This document shows, piece by piece, positions 42,499-51,843 of a DNA stretch of 64,000 nucleotides. The stretch spans positions 2,604,001 through 2,668,000 of the forward strand of contig NZ_CP155796.1 of NCBI RefSeq assembly GCF_039729195.1, in the 5' to 3' direction. The notes beneath the pieces were generated by a model. The model was not told the origin of the DNA. It did no database searches and was given only the letters and a program-made list of their open reading frames with translations. The translations under genes and the position numbers were made by a program. Position 1 is the first letter of the stretch; each line of letters starts with the position of its first letter. Origin of the DNA: Mycobacterium sp. DL (GTDB lineage: Bacteria; Actinomycetota; Actinomycetes; Mycobacteriales; Mycobacteriaceae).

Positions 42499-42948
42499 AT
42501 GACTGAACTCGACAAAGACAAGCTCGTCGCCGACACGGCGGCGCTCGACGATTTCAATCGCGGCGTCGTCGAGGAGTTCCGTGCCAACGGCGGCAAGGTC
42601 GGCGGGCCGTTCGAGGGCGGCACCCTGCTGCTGCTGCACACCACCGGCGCCAAGTCGGGCAAGTCCCGGCTCTCGCCGCTGGCCTACATCACCATCGACG
42701 ACAAGATGCTCATCATCGGGAGCTACGCGGGCGCGCCGAGAGACCCGGCGTGGGTGCACAACCTGCGGGCCAACCCGCGGGCGCACATCGAGATCGGCAC
42801 CGAGGCCTATGACGTCGACGTGCGCGAGCTGCCCGACGACGAGCGCGACGCCACCTACCCCAAGCTGACCGAGGTGGCGCCGGTGTTCGCCGACTACCAG
42901 GCGAAGACCGACCGCGCCATCCCGCTGTTCGAGCTGACCCGCGTCTGA
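42499..42948 (+). CDS. Deazaflavin (F420)-dependent nitroreductase-family protein (Ddn-like)
   Basis: 149 residues of the F420-dependent split-barrel family common in mycobacteria. Typical pieces: FEGGTLLLLHTTGAKSGKSRLSPLAY, IIGSYAGAPRDPAWVHNLRANP and the C-terminal FADYQAKTDRAIPLFELTRV. Relatives such as Ddn reduce quinones or nitro-compounds with F420H2. ATG 42499 is used since it is preceded by GGAGAA and the family N-terminus follows; the long upstream extension is noise. It is divergent from the large cyclase gene and convergent with the thiolase across a hairpin. Confidence 0.85.
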   Translation: MTELDKDKLVADTAALDDFNRGVVEEFRANGGKVGGPFEGGTLLLLHTTGAKSGKSRLSPLAYITIDDKMLIIGSYAGAPRDPAWVHNLRANPRAHIEIGTEAYDVDVRELPDDERDATYPKLTEVAPVFADYQAKTDRAIPLFELTRV

Positions 42949-42955
42949 GGACTTT

Positions 42956-43018
42956 CGCCGAAACTGTATTCCGCGTGCGCTTTTGGCGGGTTTGGCCGCG
43001 TGGAATACAGTCTCGGCG
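42956..43018. terminator. Bidirectional terminator-like hairpin between convergent genes
   Basis: CGCCGAAACTGTATTCCGCG (42956-42975) pairs with CGCGTGGAATACAGTCTCGGCG (42997-43018), an imperfect inverted repeat with a bulge and one mismatch around a 21-base loop. It fills most of the gap between the convergent reductase and thiolase genes, where a two-way terminator belongs. Confidence 0.55.
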
Positions 43019-43023
43019 GTCGT

Positions 43024-44208
43024 TCAGAGGCGTTCGATGATGGTGGCGTTGGCCATGCCACCGCCCTCACACATCGTCTGCAGGCCGTAGCGGCCACCTC
43101 GCTGCTCCAGCGCGTTGACCAACGTGGTCATGATGCGTGCGCCGCTGGCTCCCAACGGATGCCCGACCGCGATCGCGCCGCCGTTGACGTTCGTCTTCGC
43201 CAGGTCCGCGCCGGTGTCACGTGCCCACGACAGCACCACGGGGGCGAACGCCTCGTTGACCTCGAACAGGTCGATGTCGGAGAGGGTCAGCCCCGCCCTG
43301 GTGAGTACTTTCTCGGTCGCCGGGATCACGCCGGTCAGCATGTAGAGCGGATCGGATCCGACCACGGTGGTGGTGTGGATGCGGGCCAGTGGCCGCAGAC
43401 CGAGGCGCTGCGCGACCTCGCTGGTGGTGATCATCACCGCCGCGCTGCCGTCGGACAACGGCGAGCTGTTACCCGGAGTGATCTCCCAGTTGATCTGGGG
43501 GAAGCGTGATTCGTAGGCCGGGTTGTAGAACGCGGGCCGGAGCCCGGCGAGCGTGTCGACGGTGGTCCCGGGACGGATGATCTCGTCGGTGCTCAGGCCG
43601 GCGATCGGCGCCAGTTCGTTGTCGAAAAGGCCCTCCTTGGTGGCGGCGGCGGCCTTCTCGTGGCTACGCGCGGAGAACTCGTCGAGTTCGGTTCGTGACA
43701 GACTCCATCTGGCGGCGATCAGTTCAGCGCTGATGCCCTGCGGCACAAGGCCTTCCGGATACCGCTTCGCCATCGCCCCGAACGGGTCGCTTCCCGGGAG
43801 CACGCTCGATCCCATCGGAACCCGCGACATCGACTCGACACCGGCGGCGATGACCACGTCGTAGGCGCCGGCAACGACACCCTGTGCGGCGAAGTGGATC
43901 GCCTGCTGGCTGCTGCCGCACTGACGGTCGACGGTCGTTCCGGGGACAGTCTCTGGGAACCCTGCGCCGAGCAGGGCGTTGCGGGCGATGTTGACGGACT
44001 GATCGCCGACCTGGGTGACGGCGCCCGCGATCACGTCGTCGATCAGGACGGGATCGATGCCGGTGCGGTTCACCACCTCGCGAAGGCTGTGGGCGAGCAG
44101 GTCGACGGGCAGCACGTCGTGCAGTGCTCCGTTCGCCTTGCCCTTGCCGATGGGTGTCCGTACCGCCGCGACGATCACCGCGTCGCGACCTGTGGATCCG
44201 ATCATCAC
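43024..44208 (-). CDS. Thiolase (acetyl-CoA acyltransferase, FadA-type)
   Basis: 394 residues, full-length thiolase. Nucleophilic Cys97 in VDRQCGSSQQA, the catalytic histidine in GGAIAVGHPLGASGAR and the second cysteine in MCEGGGMANATI are all present; VNEAFAPVVLSWA is the NEAF motif. It would carry out thiolytic cleavage of 3-ketoacyl-CoA or the reverse condensation. FadA5/FadA6-like enzymes in steroid and side-chain degradation look like this; the substrate is not known. Start is 44208 or the adjacent ATG 44205. It is divergent from the HxlR regulator, which probably controls it. Confidence 0.9.
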   Translation of the reverse strand: MMIGSTGRDAVIVAAVRTPIGKGKANGALHDVLPVDLLAHSLREVVNRTGIDPVLIDDVIAGAVTQVGDQSVNIARNALLGAGFPETVPGTTVDRQCGSSQQAIHFAAQGVVAGAYDVVIAAGVESMSRVPMGSSVLPGSDPFGAMAKRYPEGLVPQGISAELIAARWSLSRTELDEFSARSHEKAAAATKEGLFDNELAPIAGLSTDEIIRPGTTVDTLAGLRPAFYNPAYESRFPQINWEITPGNSSPLSDGSAAVMITTSEVAQRLGLRPLARIHTTTVVGSDPLYMLTGVIPATEKVLTRAGLTLSDIDLFEVNEAFAPVVLSWARDTGADLAKTNVNGGAIAVGHPLGASGARIMTTLVNALEQRGGRYGLQTMCEGGGMANATIIERL

Positions 44209-44227
44209 TGCCTCCTGAATCTCGCCA

Positions 44228-44251
44228 CTGAGTATTGCTTTGCATACTCAG
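44228..44251. promoter_or_regulatory. HxlR-type operator palindrome
   Basis: CTGAGTAT (44228-44235) and ATACTCAG (44244-44251) are perfect reverse complements with an 8-base gap, in the divergent region between the thiolase and regulator genes. The spacing suits a winged-helix dimer. Confidence 0.65.
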
Positions 44252-44265
44252 CTATAGCATCTAGG

Positions 44266-44271
44266 TATAGT
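44266..44271 (+). promoter_or_regulatory. -10 hexamer of the HxlR regulator gene
   Basis: TATAGT matches the consensus TANNNT/TATAAT at five of six positions. It lies 15 bases downstream of the palindrome and 29 bases before ATG 44301, so a bound regulator would overlap the -35 region. Confidence 0.5.
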
Positions 44272-44300
44272 GACAACAACTCAGCGGGAGGGTGAATTCC

Positions 44301-44774
44301 ATGACAGTGCTGCAGGGCGTACTGACAGATCGGGACGCGTGGTCGGCCGTGGGGCAGTGCCCGATCGAGAAGACGATGGGTGTGCTCGGCGCCAAATCGG
44401 CGATGCTGATCCTGCGCGAGGCGTATTACGGCACCACCCGCTTCGACGATTTCTGGCGCCGGGTCGGCATCACGAAGGCCGCGGCGGCCGCCCGCCTGGC
44501 CGACCTCGTCGAAGCGGGCCTGCTGCAGCGTCAGCCCTACCAGGAGCCCGGGCAGCGCAGCCGCGACGAGTACGTCCTCACGCAGGCGGGCACCGACTTC
44601 ATGCCGGTGGTGTGGGCGATGTTCGAGTGGGGTCAGCGACACCTGCCCGCCCCGGCACCGCTGCGGCTGACTCACGAGGGGTGCGGCGCGGAGGCGGCGG
44701 TCGTCATGCGCTGCGCCGACGGGCACGACGTGCCGCCGGAAGAACTCGGAATGCGGGTGGCGCGCTCCCGATAG
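44301..44774 (+). CDS. HxlR/MarR-type winged-helix transcriptional regulator
   Basis: 157 residues. The HxlR layout is clear: an early cysteine (SAVGQCPIEKTMGVLGAK), [37 protein letters not shown] as the recognition helix and wing, then EYVLTQAGTDFMPVVWAMFEWGQ. ATG 44301 is preceded by GGGAGG at normal spacing; a GTG 9 bases upstream is too close to that site. Cys-based HxlR proteins sense electrophiles or aldehydes, others small metabolites. It probably controls the divergent thiolase and itself. Confidence 0.85.
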   Translation: MTVLQGVLTDRDAWSAVGQCPIEKTMGVLGAKSAMLILREAYYGTTRFDDFWRRVGITKAAAAARLADLVEAGLLQRQPYQEPGQRSRDEYVLTQAGTDFMPVVWAMFEWGQRHLPAPAPLRLTHEGCGAEAAVVMRCADGHDVPPEELGMRVARSR

Positions 44775-44846
44775 GGTCCACCTGGCGGGCCGGCTACGGC
44801 GAGTGCGATCTGCATCGCTGTCCCGGGTGTGATGGGATTTGACGTT

Positions 44847-47800
44847 ATGGGTATCAAAGTGGCGCTGGAGCACCGCACCAGCTACACATTCGACCGTCTC
44901 GTCGAGGTCTTTCCGCACGTCGTCCGGTTGCGGCCGGCGCCGCACTCGCGTACCCCGATCGAGGCCTACTCGCTGAACGTCGAGCCCGCCGATCACTTCG
45001 TCAACTGGCAGCAGGACGCATTCGGCAACTTCATGGCCAGGCTCGTCTTCCCGACGCGCACCCGGAGCCTGACGATCACCGTCGGGCTGATCGCCGATCT
45101 GAAGGTGATCAATCCTTTCGACTTCTTCATCGAGGACTACGCCGAACGTGTCGGGTTCGAATACCCACGGGCGCTGGCCGAGGATCTCAAGCCCTATTTG
45201 CGACCGGTCGACGAGAGCGGAGGCGGCTCGGGCCCGGGTGACCTCGCCGAGGCGTGGGTGCAGAACTTCTCGGTCCCCCCGGGCACCCGCACCATCGACT
45301 TCCTCGTCGCCCTCAACCATGCGGTCAACGCCGACGTCGGCTACAGCGTCCGCATGGAACCCGGCGTGCAGACACCGGATTTCACGTTGCGCACCGGAAT
45401 CGGATCCTGTCGGGACTCGGCGTGGCTGCTGGTGTCGATCCTGCGGCAGCTGGGCCTGGCGGCGCGCTTCGTGTCGGGATATCTGGTTCAGCTCACCTCC
45501 GACGTCGAGGCCCTCGACGGCCCGTCGGGTCCGGCCGCCGACTTCACCGATCTGCACGCCTGGACCGAGGTGTACATCCCGGGCGCCGGGTGGATCGGGA
45601 TGGACCCCACCTCGGGTCTGTTCGCCGGCGAGGGACACATCCCGCTGTCGGCGACCCCGCATCCGGAATCGGCGGCGCCGATCACCGGCGCGACCGAGCC
45701 AAGTGAGACCACGCTGGAATTCACCAACGTCGTCACCCGAATCCACGAGGACCCGCGCGTCACGCTGCCCTACACCGAGGAGTCATGGGCCGAGATCAAC
45801 GAGCTCGGCGCCGTCGTCGACCAGCGGTTGGCCGACGGTGACGTGCGGCTGACGGTCGGGGGTGAACCCACCTTCGTCTCGATCGACAACCAGGTGGACC
45901 CGGAGTGGACCACCGACGCCGATGGCGAGCACAAGCGGGTTCGTGCCTCCGCGCTGGCGGCACGGCTGAAGAAGATCTGGGCGCCGCAGGGGCTGGTACA
46001 GCGCAATCAGGGCAAGTGGTATCCCGGGGAGCCATTGCCGCGCTGGCAGATCGGGCTGCACTGGCGCACCGACGGCGAACCCCTGTGGACAGACGAAGCA
46101 CTCCTGGCAGACCCGTGGCCCGAGAAGCCCGACCCGATCGCGTTGCCCGCCGACGCCGGCCGCCAACTTCTCGACGCCGTCGCCGACGGGCTGGGGCTCC
46201 CTGCCAGCCAGGTCCGCGCCGCGTACGAAGACCCGCTGAGCAGGTTGGCCGCCGCGGTGCGCCAGCCGAAGGGTGATCCGGTCGCCGAGGAGGACGACCT
46301 CGAATCGGACAGCTCGAGCGCGCGCGCTGCGCTGCTGGCCAGTCTGGAGGAGCCGGTCGCCGAGCCTGCCGCGTACGTGCTGCCATTGCATCGCCGTGAC
46401 GACGGGTCGGGCTGGGCCAGTGCGGACTGGCGACTGCGCCGCGGCCGCATCGTGCTGCTGGACGGTGACTCCCCGGCCGGGCTGCGACTGCCCCTGAAAT
46501 CGATCAGCTGGGAACCGCCGCCGGTGCCGTTCGACGCCGATCCGCTCCAGGATCGGCCGCCACTGTCGACGGGCGCCGCCGACGACGCCGAGGTGGAAGA
46601 TGACGACCCGATGCCGACCACCGCGCTGGTGGGCGAGATCCGCGACGGCCTGCTCTACGTCTTCCTGCCGCCGACCGACGAACTGGACGACTTCGTCGAC
46701 CTGATCTCGCGAATCGAGAAGGCCGCAGCCAAGGTCGGCTGCCCTCTGGTGATCGAGGGCTACGGACCTCCGGCGGACGCTCGGCTGCAGTCGATGTCCG
46801 TCACCCCGGATCCGGGCGTGATCGAGGTGAACGTCGCACCGACCGCCAGTTTCGCCGAACAGCGCGAGCAGTTGGAGACGCTCTACGAACAAGCCCGTCA
46901 GGCACGCCTGTCCACCGAGTCGTTCGAGGTGGACGGCACCCACAGCGGGACCGGCGGTGGCAACCACATCACCCTCGGCGGTATCACTCCCGCTGATTCC
47001 CCGCTGCTGCGCCGTCCGGACCTGCTCGTCTCGTTGCTGACCTATTGGCAGCGACACCCGTCGCTGTCCTACCTGTTCGCCGGCCGGTTCATCGGCACCA
47101 CCTCCCAGGCGCCCCGCGTGGACGAGGGGCGCCCGGACTCGATCTACGAACTCGAGATCGCCTTCGCCGAGATCGCACGACTCTCCGAGGTCGAGGAGAC
47201 GCTCGAGCCGGAAGATGGTGGCTCCGCAAGCGCCGCTCCGGATCATGGTCGCTCCGCAAGCTCCGCTCCGTGGATCGTCGACAGGGCCCTACGGCACCTT
47301 CTCACCGACATCACCGGGAACACCCATCGCGCCGAGTTCTGCATCGACAAGCTCTACAGCCCCGACAGTGCCCGCGGCCGGCTCGGACTGCTCGAGTTGC
47401 GCGGATTCGAGATGCCGCCCCACTACCAGATGGCGATGGTGCAATCGCTGTTGGTGCGGGCTCTGGTGGCGTGGTTCTGGGACGAACCACTTCGGGCCCC
47501 ACTGATCCGCCACGGCGCGAACCTCCACGGTCGATATCTGTTGCCGCACTTCATCATCAGTGATATCGCCGATGTCGCGGCCGACCTACGTGCGCACGGG
47601 ATCGACTTCGACACCAGCTGGTTGGACCCCTTCACCGAGTTCCGGTTCCCCCGCATCGGCACCGCGGTCTTCAGCGGGGTCGAGATCGAGCTTCGCGGCG
47701 CGATCGAGCCGTGGAACGTGCTGGGTGAGGAGTCCACCGCCGGGGGGACCGCCAGGTACGTCGACTCGTCGGTGGAGCGAATCCAGGTGCGGCTCATCGG

Positions 47801-48221
47801 TGCCGACCGGCAGCGCTACATCGTCACCGTCAACGGTCATCCGATTCCGATGCTGGCCACCGACAATCCTGATGTGCAGGTCGGTGGCGTGCGTTACCGC
47901 GCCTGGCAACCGCCCAGCGCGCTTCACCCGACGATCACCGTCGACGGCCCGCTGCGCTTCGAACTCATCGACTCCGCCTCGGGGGTGTCCCGGGGAGGCT
48001 GCACGTATCACGTGTCGCATCCGGGCGGACGGTCCTACGACGCGCCACCAGTCAACGCCGTCGAGGCCGAATCGCGTCGTGGTCGCCGGTTCGAGGCAAG
48101 CGGTTTCACGCCCGGCAAGGTGGATCTGGCGGGCCTGCGGGAGAAGCAGGCACGCCAGTCGACCGATGTGGGCGCGCCGGGGATCCTGGATCTGCGGCGA
48201 GTGCGTACCGTGCTGCAGTAA
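44847..48221 (+). CDS. Transglutaminase-like / DUF2126 protein
   Basis: 1124 residues. N-terminal transglutaminase N-domain (MGIKVALEHRTSYTFDR), then the cysteine-protease-like core with Cys188 (GSCRDSAWLL), His237 (DLHAWTEVYI) and Asp253 (GMDPTSG). The rest is DUF2126 (RLTVGGEPTFVSIDN ... GGGNHITLGG ... FRFPRIGTAVFSG). It is the first gene of a four-gene cluster with an ATP-grasp/alpha-E protein, another transglutaminase and a metallopeptidase, a layout conserved in M. tuberculosis (Rv2566-Rv2569c). Comparative work (Iyer and colleagues) predicted a peptide-tagging or amide-bond-forming system. A two-copy 30-base repeat has expanded an acidic linker near residue 790. Confidence 0.88.
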   Translation: MGIKVALEHRTSYTFDRLVEVFPHVVRLRPAPHSRTPIEAYSLNVEPADHFVNWQQDAFGNFMARLVFPTRTRSLTITVGLIADLKVINPFDFFIEDYAERVGFEYPRALAEDLKPYLRPVDESGGGSGPGDLAEAWVQNFSVPPGTRTIDFLVALNHAVNADVGYSVRMEPGVQTPDFTLRTGIGSCRDSAWLLVSILRQLGLAARFVSGYLVQLTSDVEALDGPSGPAADFTDLHAWTEVYIPGAGWIGMDPTSGLFAGEGHIPLSATPHPESAAPITGATEPSETTLEFTNVVTRIHEDPRVTLPYTEESWAEINELGAVVDQRLADGDVRLTVGGEPTFVSIDNQVDPEWTTDADGEHKRVRASALAARLKKIWAPQGLVQRNQGKWYPGEPLPRWQIGLHWRTDGEPLWTDEALLADPWPEKPDPIALPADAGRQLLDAVADGLGLPASQVRAAYEDPLSRLAAAVRQPKGDPVAEEDDLESDSSSARAALLASLEEPVAEPAAYVLPLHRRDDGSGWASADWRLRRGRIVLLDGDSPAGLRLPLKSISWEPPPVPFDADPLQDRPPLSTGAADDAEVEDDDPMPTTALVGEIRDGLLYVFLPPTDELDDFVDLISRIEKAAAKVGCPLVIEGYGPPADARLQSMSVTPDPGVIEVNVAPTASFAEQREQLETLYEQARQARLSTESFEVDGTHSGTGGGNHITLGGITPADSPLLRRPDLLVSLLTYWQRHPSLSYLFAGRFIGTTSQAPRVDEGRPDSIYELEIAFAEIARLSEVEETLEPEDGGSASAAPDHGRSASSAPWIVDRALRHLLTDITGNTHRAEFCIDKLYSPDSARGRLGLLELRGFEMPPHYQMAMVQSLLVRALVAWFWDEPLRAPLIRHGANLHGRYLLPHFIISDIADVAADLRAHGIDFDTSWLDPFTEFRFPRIGTAVFSGVEIELRGAIEPWNVLGEESTAGGTARYVDSSVERIQVRLIGADRQRYIVTVNGHPIPMLATDNPDVQVGGVRYRAWQPPSALHPTITVDGPLRFELIDSASGVSRGGCTYHVSHPGGRSYDAPPVNAVEAESRRGRRFEASGFTPGKVDLAGLREKQARQSTDVGAPGILDLRRVRTVLQ
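47215..47274. repeat. Two-copy 30-base tandem repeat within the DUF2126 gene
   Basis: Copies at 47215-47244 and 47245-47274 share ATGGT-G/C-GCTCCGCAAGC followed by CCGCTCCG. The insertion stays in frame and adds a Ser/Ala-rich pair (GGSASAAPDH, GRSASSAPWI) in a linker near residue 790. Sequences of this GCTCCGC type occur as dispersed repeats in mycobacteria. Confidence 0.6.
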
Positions 48222-50914
48222 TGGCATTTCCCGCAACAGGTCCGGGAGTCGGGGCGATCGACTTCGACAACCCGCTGGCGCCGTATCGCACCATGCGGGC
48301 CCAGCAGGCGCTCTTCGACGTCCAGCCGACCGGACACGGAGCAGCACCTGGCTACGACGAATTCGTCGATGCGGCAGGAGAAGTCCGGCCGGCCTGGCAG
48401 GAGCTTGCCGACTGTGCACGCGAGCGCGGCCGCGGGGGCCTGGACCGCCTGCGTGCCGTGGTCCGCAGCCTCGTCGACAACGACGGGATCACCTACATCC
48501 AGGTCGATCACAACGGTGATGCGATCACCAACGGGGATGGCGCGGCCATGCCGGGTCCCTGGCAGCTCGACGCGCTGCCGTTGGTGATCTCGGCAACGGA
48601 CTGGGACACCCTGGAAGCCGGCCTGGTGCAACGCTCCAGGGTGCTGGACGCGGTGCTGACGGACCTCTACGGCGAGCGCCGTTCGATCACCAGCGGAGTG
48701 CTCCCGCCGCAGCTCCTGTTCGCCCATCCCGGCTATGTGCGTGCCGCCCGGGGCATCGAGGTGCCGGGCCGCCACCAGCTGTTCCTGCACGGGTGCGACA
48801 TCAGTCGAGAGGTGTCGGGGGAGTTCCTCGTCAACGCCGACTGGACACAGGCACCCTCGGGCGCCGGCTATGCGCTGGCCGACCGGCGCGTGGTCGCCCA
48901 TGCCATTCCCGACCTCTTCGAGCAGATCGGACCCCGTCCCGCCTCTCCATGGGCGCAGGCGCTGCGACTGGCGCTGATCGACGCAGCGCCCGAATCGGCC
49001 GAGGAGCCCGTGGTTGTCGTACTCAGCCCCGGCATCCACTCGGAGACGGCGTTCGATCAGGCCTATCTGGCTGGTGTGCTGGGCCTGCCGTTGGTCGAGA
49101 GCGCCGATCTGGTGGTGCGCGACGGGAAACTGTGGATGCGGTCGATGGGCACCCTCAAGCGGGTGGACGTGGTGCTGCGCCGGGTCGACGCCGACTTCGC
49201 CGACCCGCTCGATCTGCGTGCGGACTCCCGGTTGGGAGTGGTGGGCCTGGTCGAGGTGCTGCGCCGGGGCGCGGTGACGGTGGTCAACACTCTGGGCAGT
49301 GGCGTGCTGGAAAGCCCTGGGTTGCTTCGGTTTCTGCCGGAACTGGCCGAACTATTGCTCGACGAGACACCGCTGCTGGCGACCGCGCCGCTGTATTGGG
49401 GCGGTATCGACGTCGAGCGCTCGCACCTGTTGGCGAACCTGGCGTCGCTGTTGATCAAACCGGTCGGTGGCAGCGAACCCATCGTCGGCCCGGAGCTGTC
49501 GGCCGCGCAGCGGGAATTGCTCGCGGCGCGTATCGAGTCCGATCCGTGGCAGTGGGTGGGGCAGGAGCTGCCCCAGTTCTCCTCGGCGCCTTCGGATTAC
49601 CGTCCTGGTGGGCTGTCGTCATCGAGCGTCGGGATGCGGCTCTTCACCGTGGCCCAGCACAGCGGCTACGCACCGATGATCGGTGGTCTGGGCTATCTGC
49701 TGGCCCCGGGGACCGCGGCTTATCGGCTCAATACCCTTGCTGCCAAGGATATCTGGGTGCGTACGCCCACTCGTGTGACGGCGGAGAAGATTCTGACCGC
49801 GACGTCGGTGGGGCCGTCCGAGGTCGACGTCAGCGCTGAGCTGCCCCCGTTGGTCACCTCGAGCCCCACCCACGAGATCAGTTCACCTCGCGTGCTGTCC
49901 GATCTGTTCTGGATCGGTCGGTACGCCGAGCGTGCCGAGAACATGGCGCGGCTCCTGACGGTCACCCGCGAGCGTTATCACGAGTATCGCTACCGACGTG
50001 CGATGGCCGGCAGCGAATGTGTGCCGGTGCTGCTGACCGCCCTGGGCAGGATCACCGGAACCGACACCGGCGCGGGCAGTGACTACGTCGAGATGGTGGC
50101 GACCGCCCCGACCACGCTGTGGTCGCTGACGGCCGACCGCAACCGTTCCGGCTCGTTGGCGCAGTCCGTGGAACGCCTCAGCCTGGCCGCACGATCGGTC
50201 CGTGACCAGATGTCCAACGACACCTGGATGGTGTTGTCCGCCTTGGAGCGCGCTCTGCTGCACGGGCCCGACACACCGCCGGATTCACAGGCCGAGGGCG
50301 ACGCGTTCCTGTCGTCGACGAACACCCTCACCCTCGCCGGGATGCTCGCGCTCTCCGGGGTGGTCGCCGAATCGATGGTCCATGACGTGGGCTGGACGAT
50401 GATGGACATCGGCAAGCGGATCGAGCGCGGCCAGGCGGTGACGGCGCTGCTGCGGGCCACCCTGACGAAGGCGCGGCTGCCCGACGCCGAGCAGACCATC
50501 ACCGAGTCCACTCTGGTGGCGTGCGAATCGTTGGTCATCTACCGCAGGCGCAATCCGGGCATGGTTAGTGTTGCGGGCGTGGCGGAGCTGGTGTTGTTCG
50601 ACGCGGAGAACCCGCGGTCATTGGTCTACCAGCTGGATCGACTACGGACGAACCTCAAGTCGCTGCCCGGGGCGACGGGTTCGTCGCCCACCGAGCGCAT
50701 GGTCGACGAGATCGCCATGAGGCTGCGTCGCATCGAACCGGCGGAGCTCGAAGAGGTCACCGCCGAGGGCGGGCGCGACGAACTGGACGGCCTCCTCGCC
50801 GGCATCCACCGGGATCTGCGCGAACTGTCCGGTGTCATCACCGCGACCCATCTGTCGCTTCCGGGCGGCATGCAGCCGCTCTGGGGACCCGACGAACGCC
50901 GTCTGGTTCCGTGA
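48221..50914 (+). CDS. Circularly permuted ATP-grasp fused to an alpha-E domain
   Basis: 897 residues. The N-terminal about 530 residues match the circularly permuted type 2 ATP-grasp family (PPQLLFAHPGYVRAARG, VVVLSPGIHSETAFDQAYLAG, RRVDADFADPLDLRADSRLG). The C-terminal about 330 form the helical alpha-E domain (PRVLSDLFWIGRYAERAENMARLL ... DVGWTMMDIGKRIERGQ). In many bacteria these are two genes; here they are fused, as in other mycobacteria. The ATP-grasp part should ligate a carboxylate to an amine. The start ATG shares one base with the preceding stop, and its own stop overlaps the next GTG by 4 bases. Confidence 0.9.
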   Translation: MAFPATGPGVGAIDFDNPLAPYRTMRAQQALFDVQPTGHGAAPGYDEFVDAAGEVRPAWQELADCARERGRGGLDRLRAVVRSLVDNDGITYIQVDHNGDAITNGDGAAMPGPWQLDALPLVISATDWDTLEAGLVQRSRVLDAVLTDLYGERRSITSGVLPPQLLFAHPGYVRAARGIEVPGRHQLFLHGCDISREVSGEFLVNADWTQAPSGAGYALADRRVVAHAIPDLFEQIGPRPASPWAQALRLALIDAAPESAEEPVVVVLSPGIHSETAFDQAYLAGVLGLPLVESADLVVRDGKLWMRSMGTLKRVDVVLRRVDADFADPLDLRADSRLGVVGLVEVLRRGAVTVVNTLGSGVLESPGLLRFLPELAELLLDETPLLATAPLYWGGIDVERSHLLANLASLLIKPVGGSEPIVGPELSAAQRELLAARIESDPWQWVGQELPQFSSAPSDYRPGGLSSSSVGMRLFTVAQHSGYAPMIGGLGYLLAPGTAAYRLNTLAAKDIWVRTPTRVTAEKILTATSVGPSEVDVSAELPPLVTSSPTHEISSPRVLSDLFWIGRYAERAENMARLLTVTRERYHEYRYRRAMAGSECVPVLLTALGRITGTDTGAGSDYVEMVATAPTTLWSLTADRNRSGSLAQSVERLSLAARSVRDQMSNDTWMVLSALERALLHGPDTPPDSQAEGDAFLSSTNTLTLAGMLALSGVVAESMVHDVGWTMMDIGKRIERGQAVTALLRATLTKARLPDAEQTITESTLVACESLVIYRRRNPGMVSVAGVAELVLFDAENPRSLVYQLDRLRTNLKSLPGATGSSPTERMVDEIAMRLRRIEPAELEEVTAEGGRDELDGLLAGIHRDLRELSGVITATHLSLPGGMQPLWGPDERRLVP

Positions 50915-51843
50915 CGGCGTTTCCGGATGGACCCACCGCCTCCGGCACGAGCCGGTGCTACGAGGTCACCCATCGAACCGTCTACCGCTACTCCGATGTG
51001 GTCACCAGCTCGTACGGCCGTGGCTTCCTGACCCCGCGGGACTCGGCACGCCAGCGGTGCCTGTTCCACGAGTTGGTGATCGAGCCGGAGGCCGCCGACA
51101 GTTCCACCAGTCGCGACGCCTACGGCAACCTCAGCTCGTACTTCCACGTCACCGAGCGACACCGCAAGCTCAGCATCACCAGCAGGTCGGTGGTCGAGGT
51201 GGATTCACCCCCGCCGGACCTCTACCAGGGTTCTTCGGCGCGGGCGCCGTGGGAGATCGCGCGACCGGTGGGCACCGACGGCGCCCTGGCCACCGAACTC
51301 ACCCTCGATCTGCGGCAGCCGGAGATCACCGACGAACTGCGCGCGTACGCCGCCCCGAGCTTCACCCCCGGCCGGGCGCTGATCGAGGTGCTGCGCGATC
51401 TGACGTCGCGGATCTACACCGACTTCACCTACCGGTCGGGTTCGACGACGGTGTCCACTCAGGTGAGCGAGGTTTTGGCGGCGCGCGAAGGGGTATGTCA
51501 GGACTTCGCGCGGCTGGCGATCGCCTGTCTGCGCGCAAATGGTCTGGCCGCCAGCTATGTCTCCGGGTACCTGGCGACCGATCCCCCACCGGGGAAGGAA
51601 CGTATGGTCGGCATCGACGCGACGCACGCCTGGGCAGCGGTGTGGACGCCGCAGAATCTGTGGCTGGGGCTGGATCCGACCAATGACCAGATGGTCGACG
51701 AGCGCTACGTGACGGTGGGTTTCGGCCGAGACTACGCGGACGTCCCACCGCTTCGTGGCATCATCTACACCGACTCGGAGAGCAGCGTCATCAACGTCGC
51801 CGTCGACGTCGCGCCCTATGAAGGGGGAGTGCTCAATGCGTGA
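50911..51843 (+). CDS. Transglutaminase family cysteine protease-like protein
   Basis: 310 residues with the bacterial transglutaminase-like layout: N-domain CYEVTHRTVYRYSDVVTSSYGRGFLTPRD, then the catalytic Cys196 (REGVCQDFARLAIACLR), His239 (DATHAWAAVW) and Asp255 (LGLDPTND). Likely cleaves or transfers peptide amides in concert with the ATP-grasp partner. GTG 50911 overlaps the preceding stop in GTGA, and its last 8 bases overlap the metallopeptidase start. Confidence 0.9.
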   Translation: MTAFPDGPTASGTSRCYEVTHRTVYRYSDVVTSSYGRGFLTPRDSARQRCLFHELVIEPEAADSSTSRDAYGNLSSYFHVTERHRKLSITSRSVVEVDSPPPDLYQGSSARAPWEIARPVGTDGALATELTLDLRQPEITDELRAYAAPSFTPGRALIEVLRDLTSRIYTDFTYRSGSTTVSTQVSEVLAAREGVCQDFARLAIACLRANGLAASYVSGYLATDPPPGKERMVGIDATHAWAAVWTPQNLWLGLDPTNDQMVDERYVTVGFGRDYADVPPLRGIIYTDSESSVINVAVDVAPYEGGVLNA

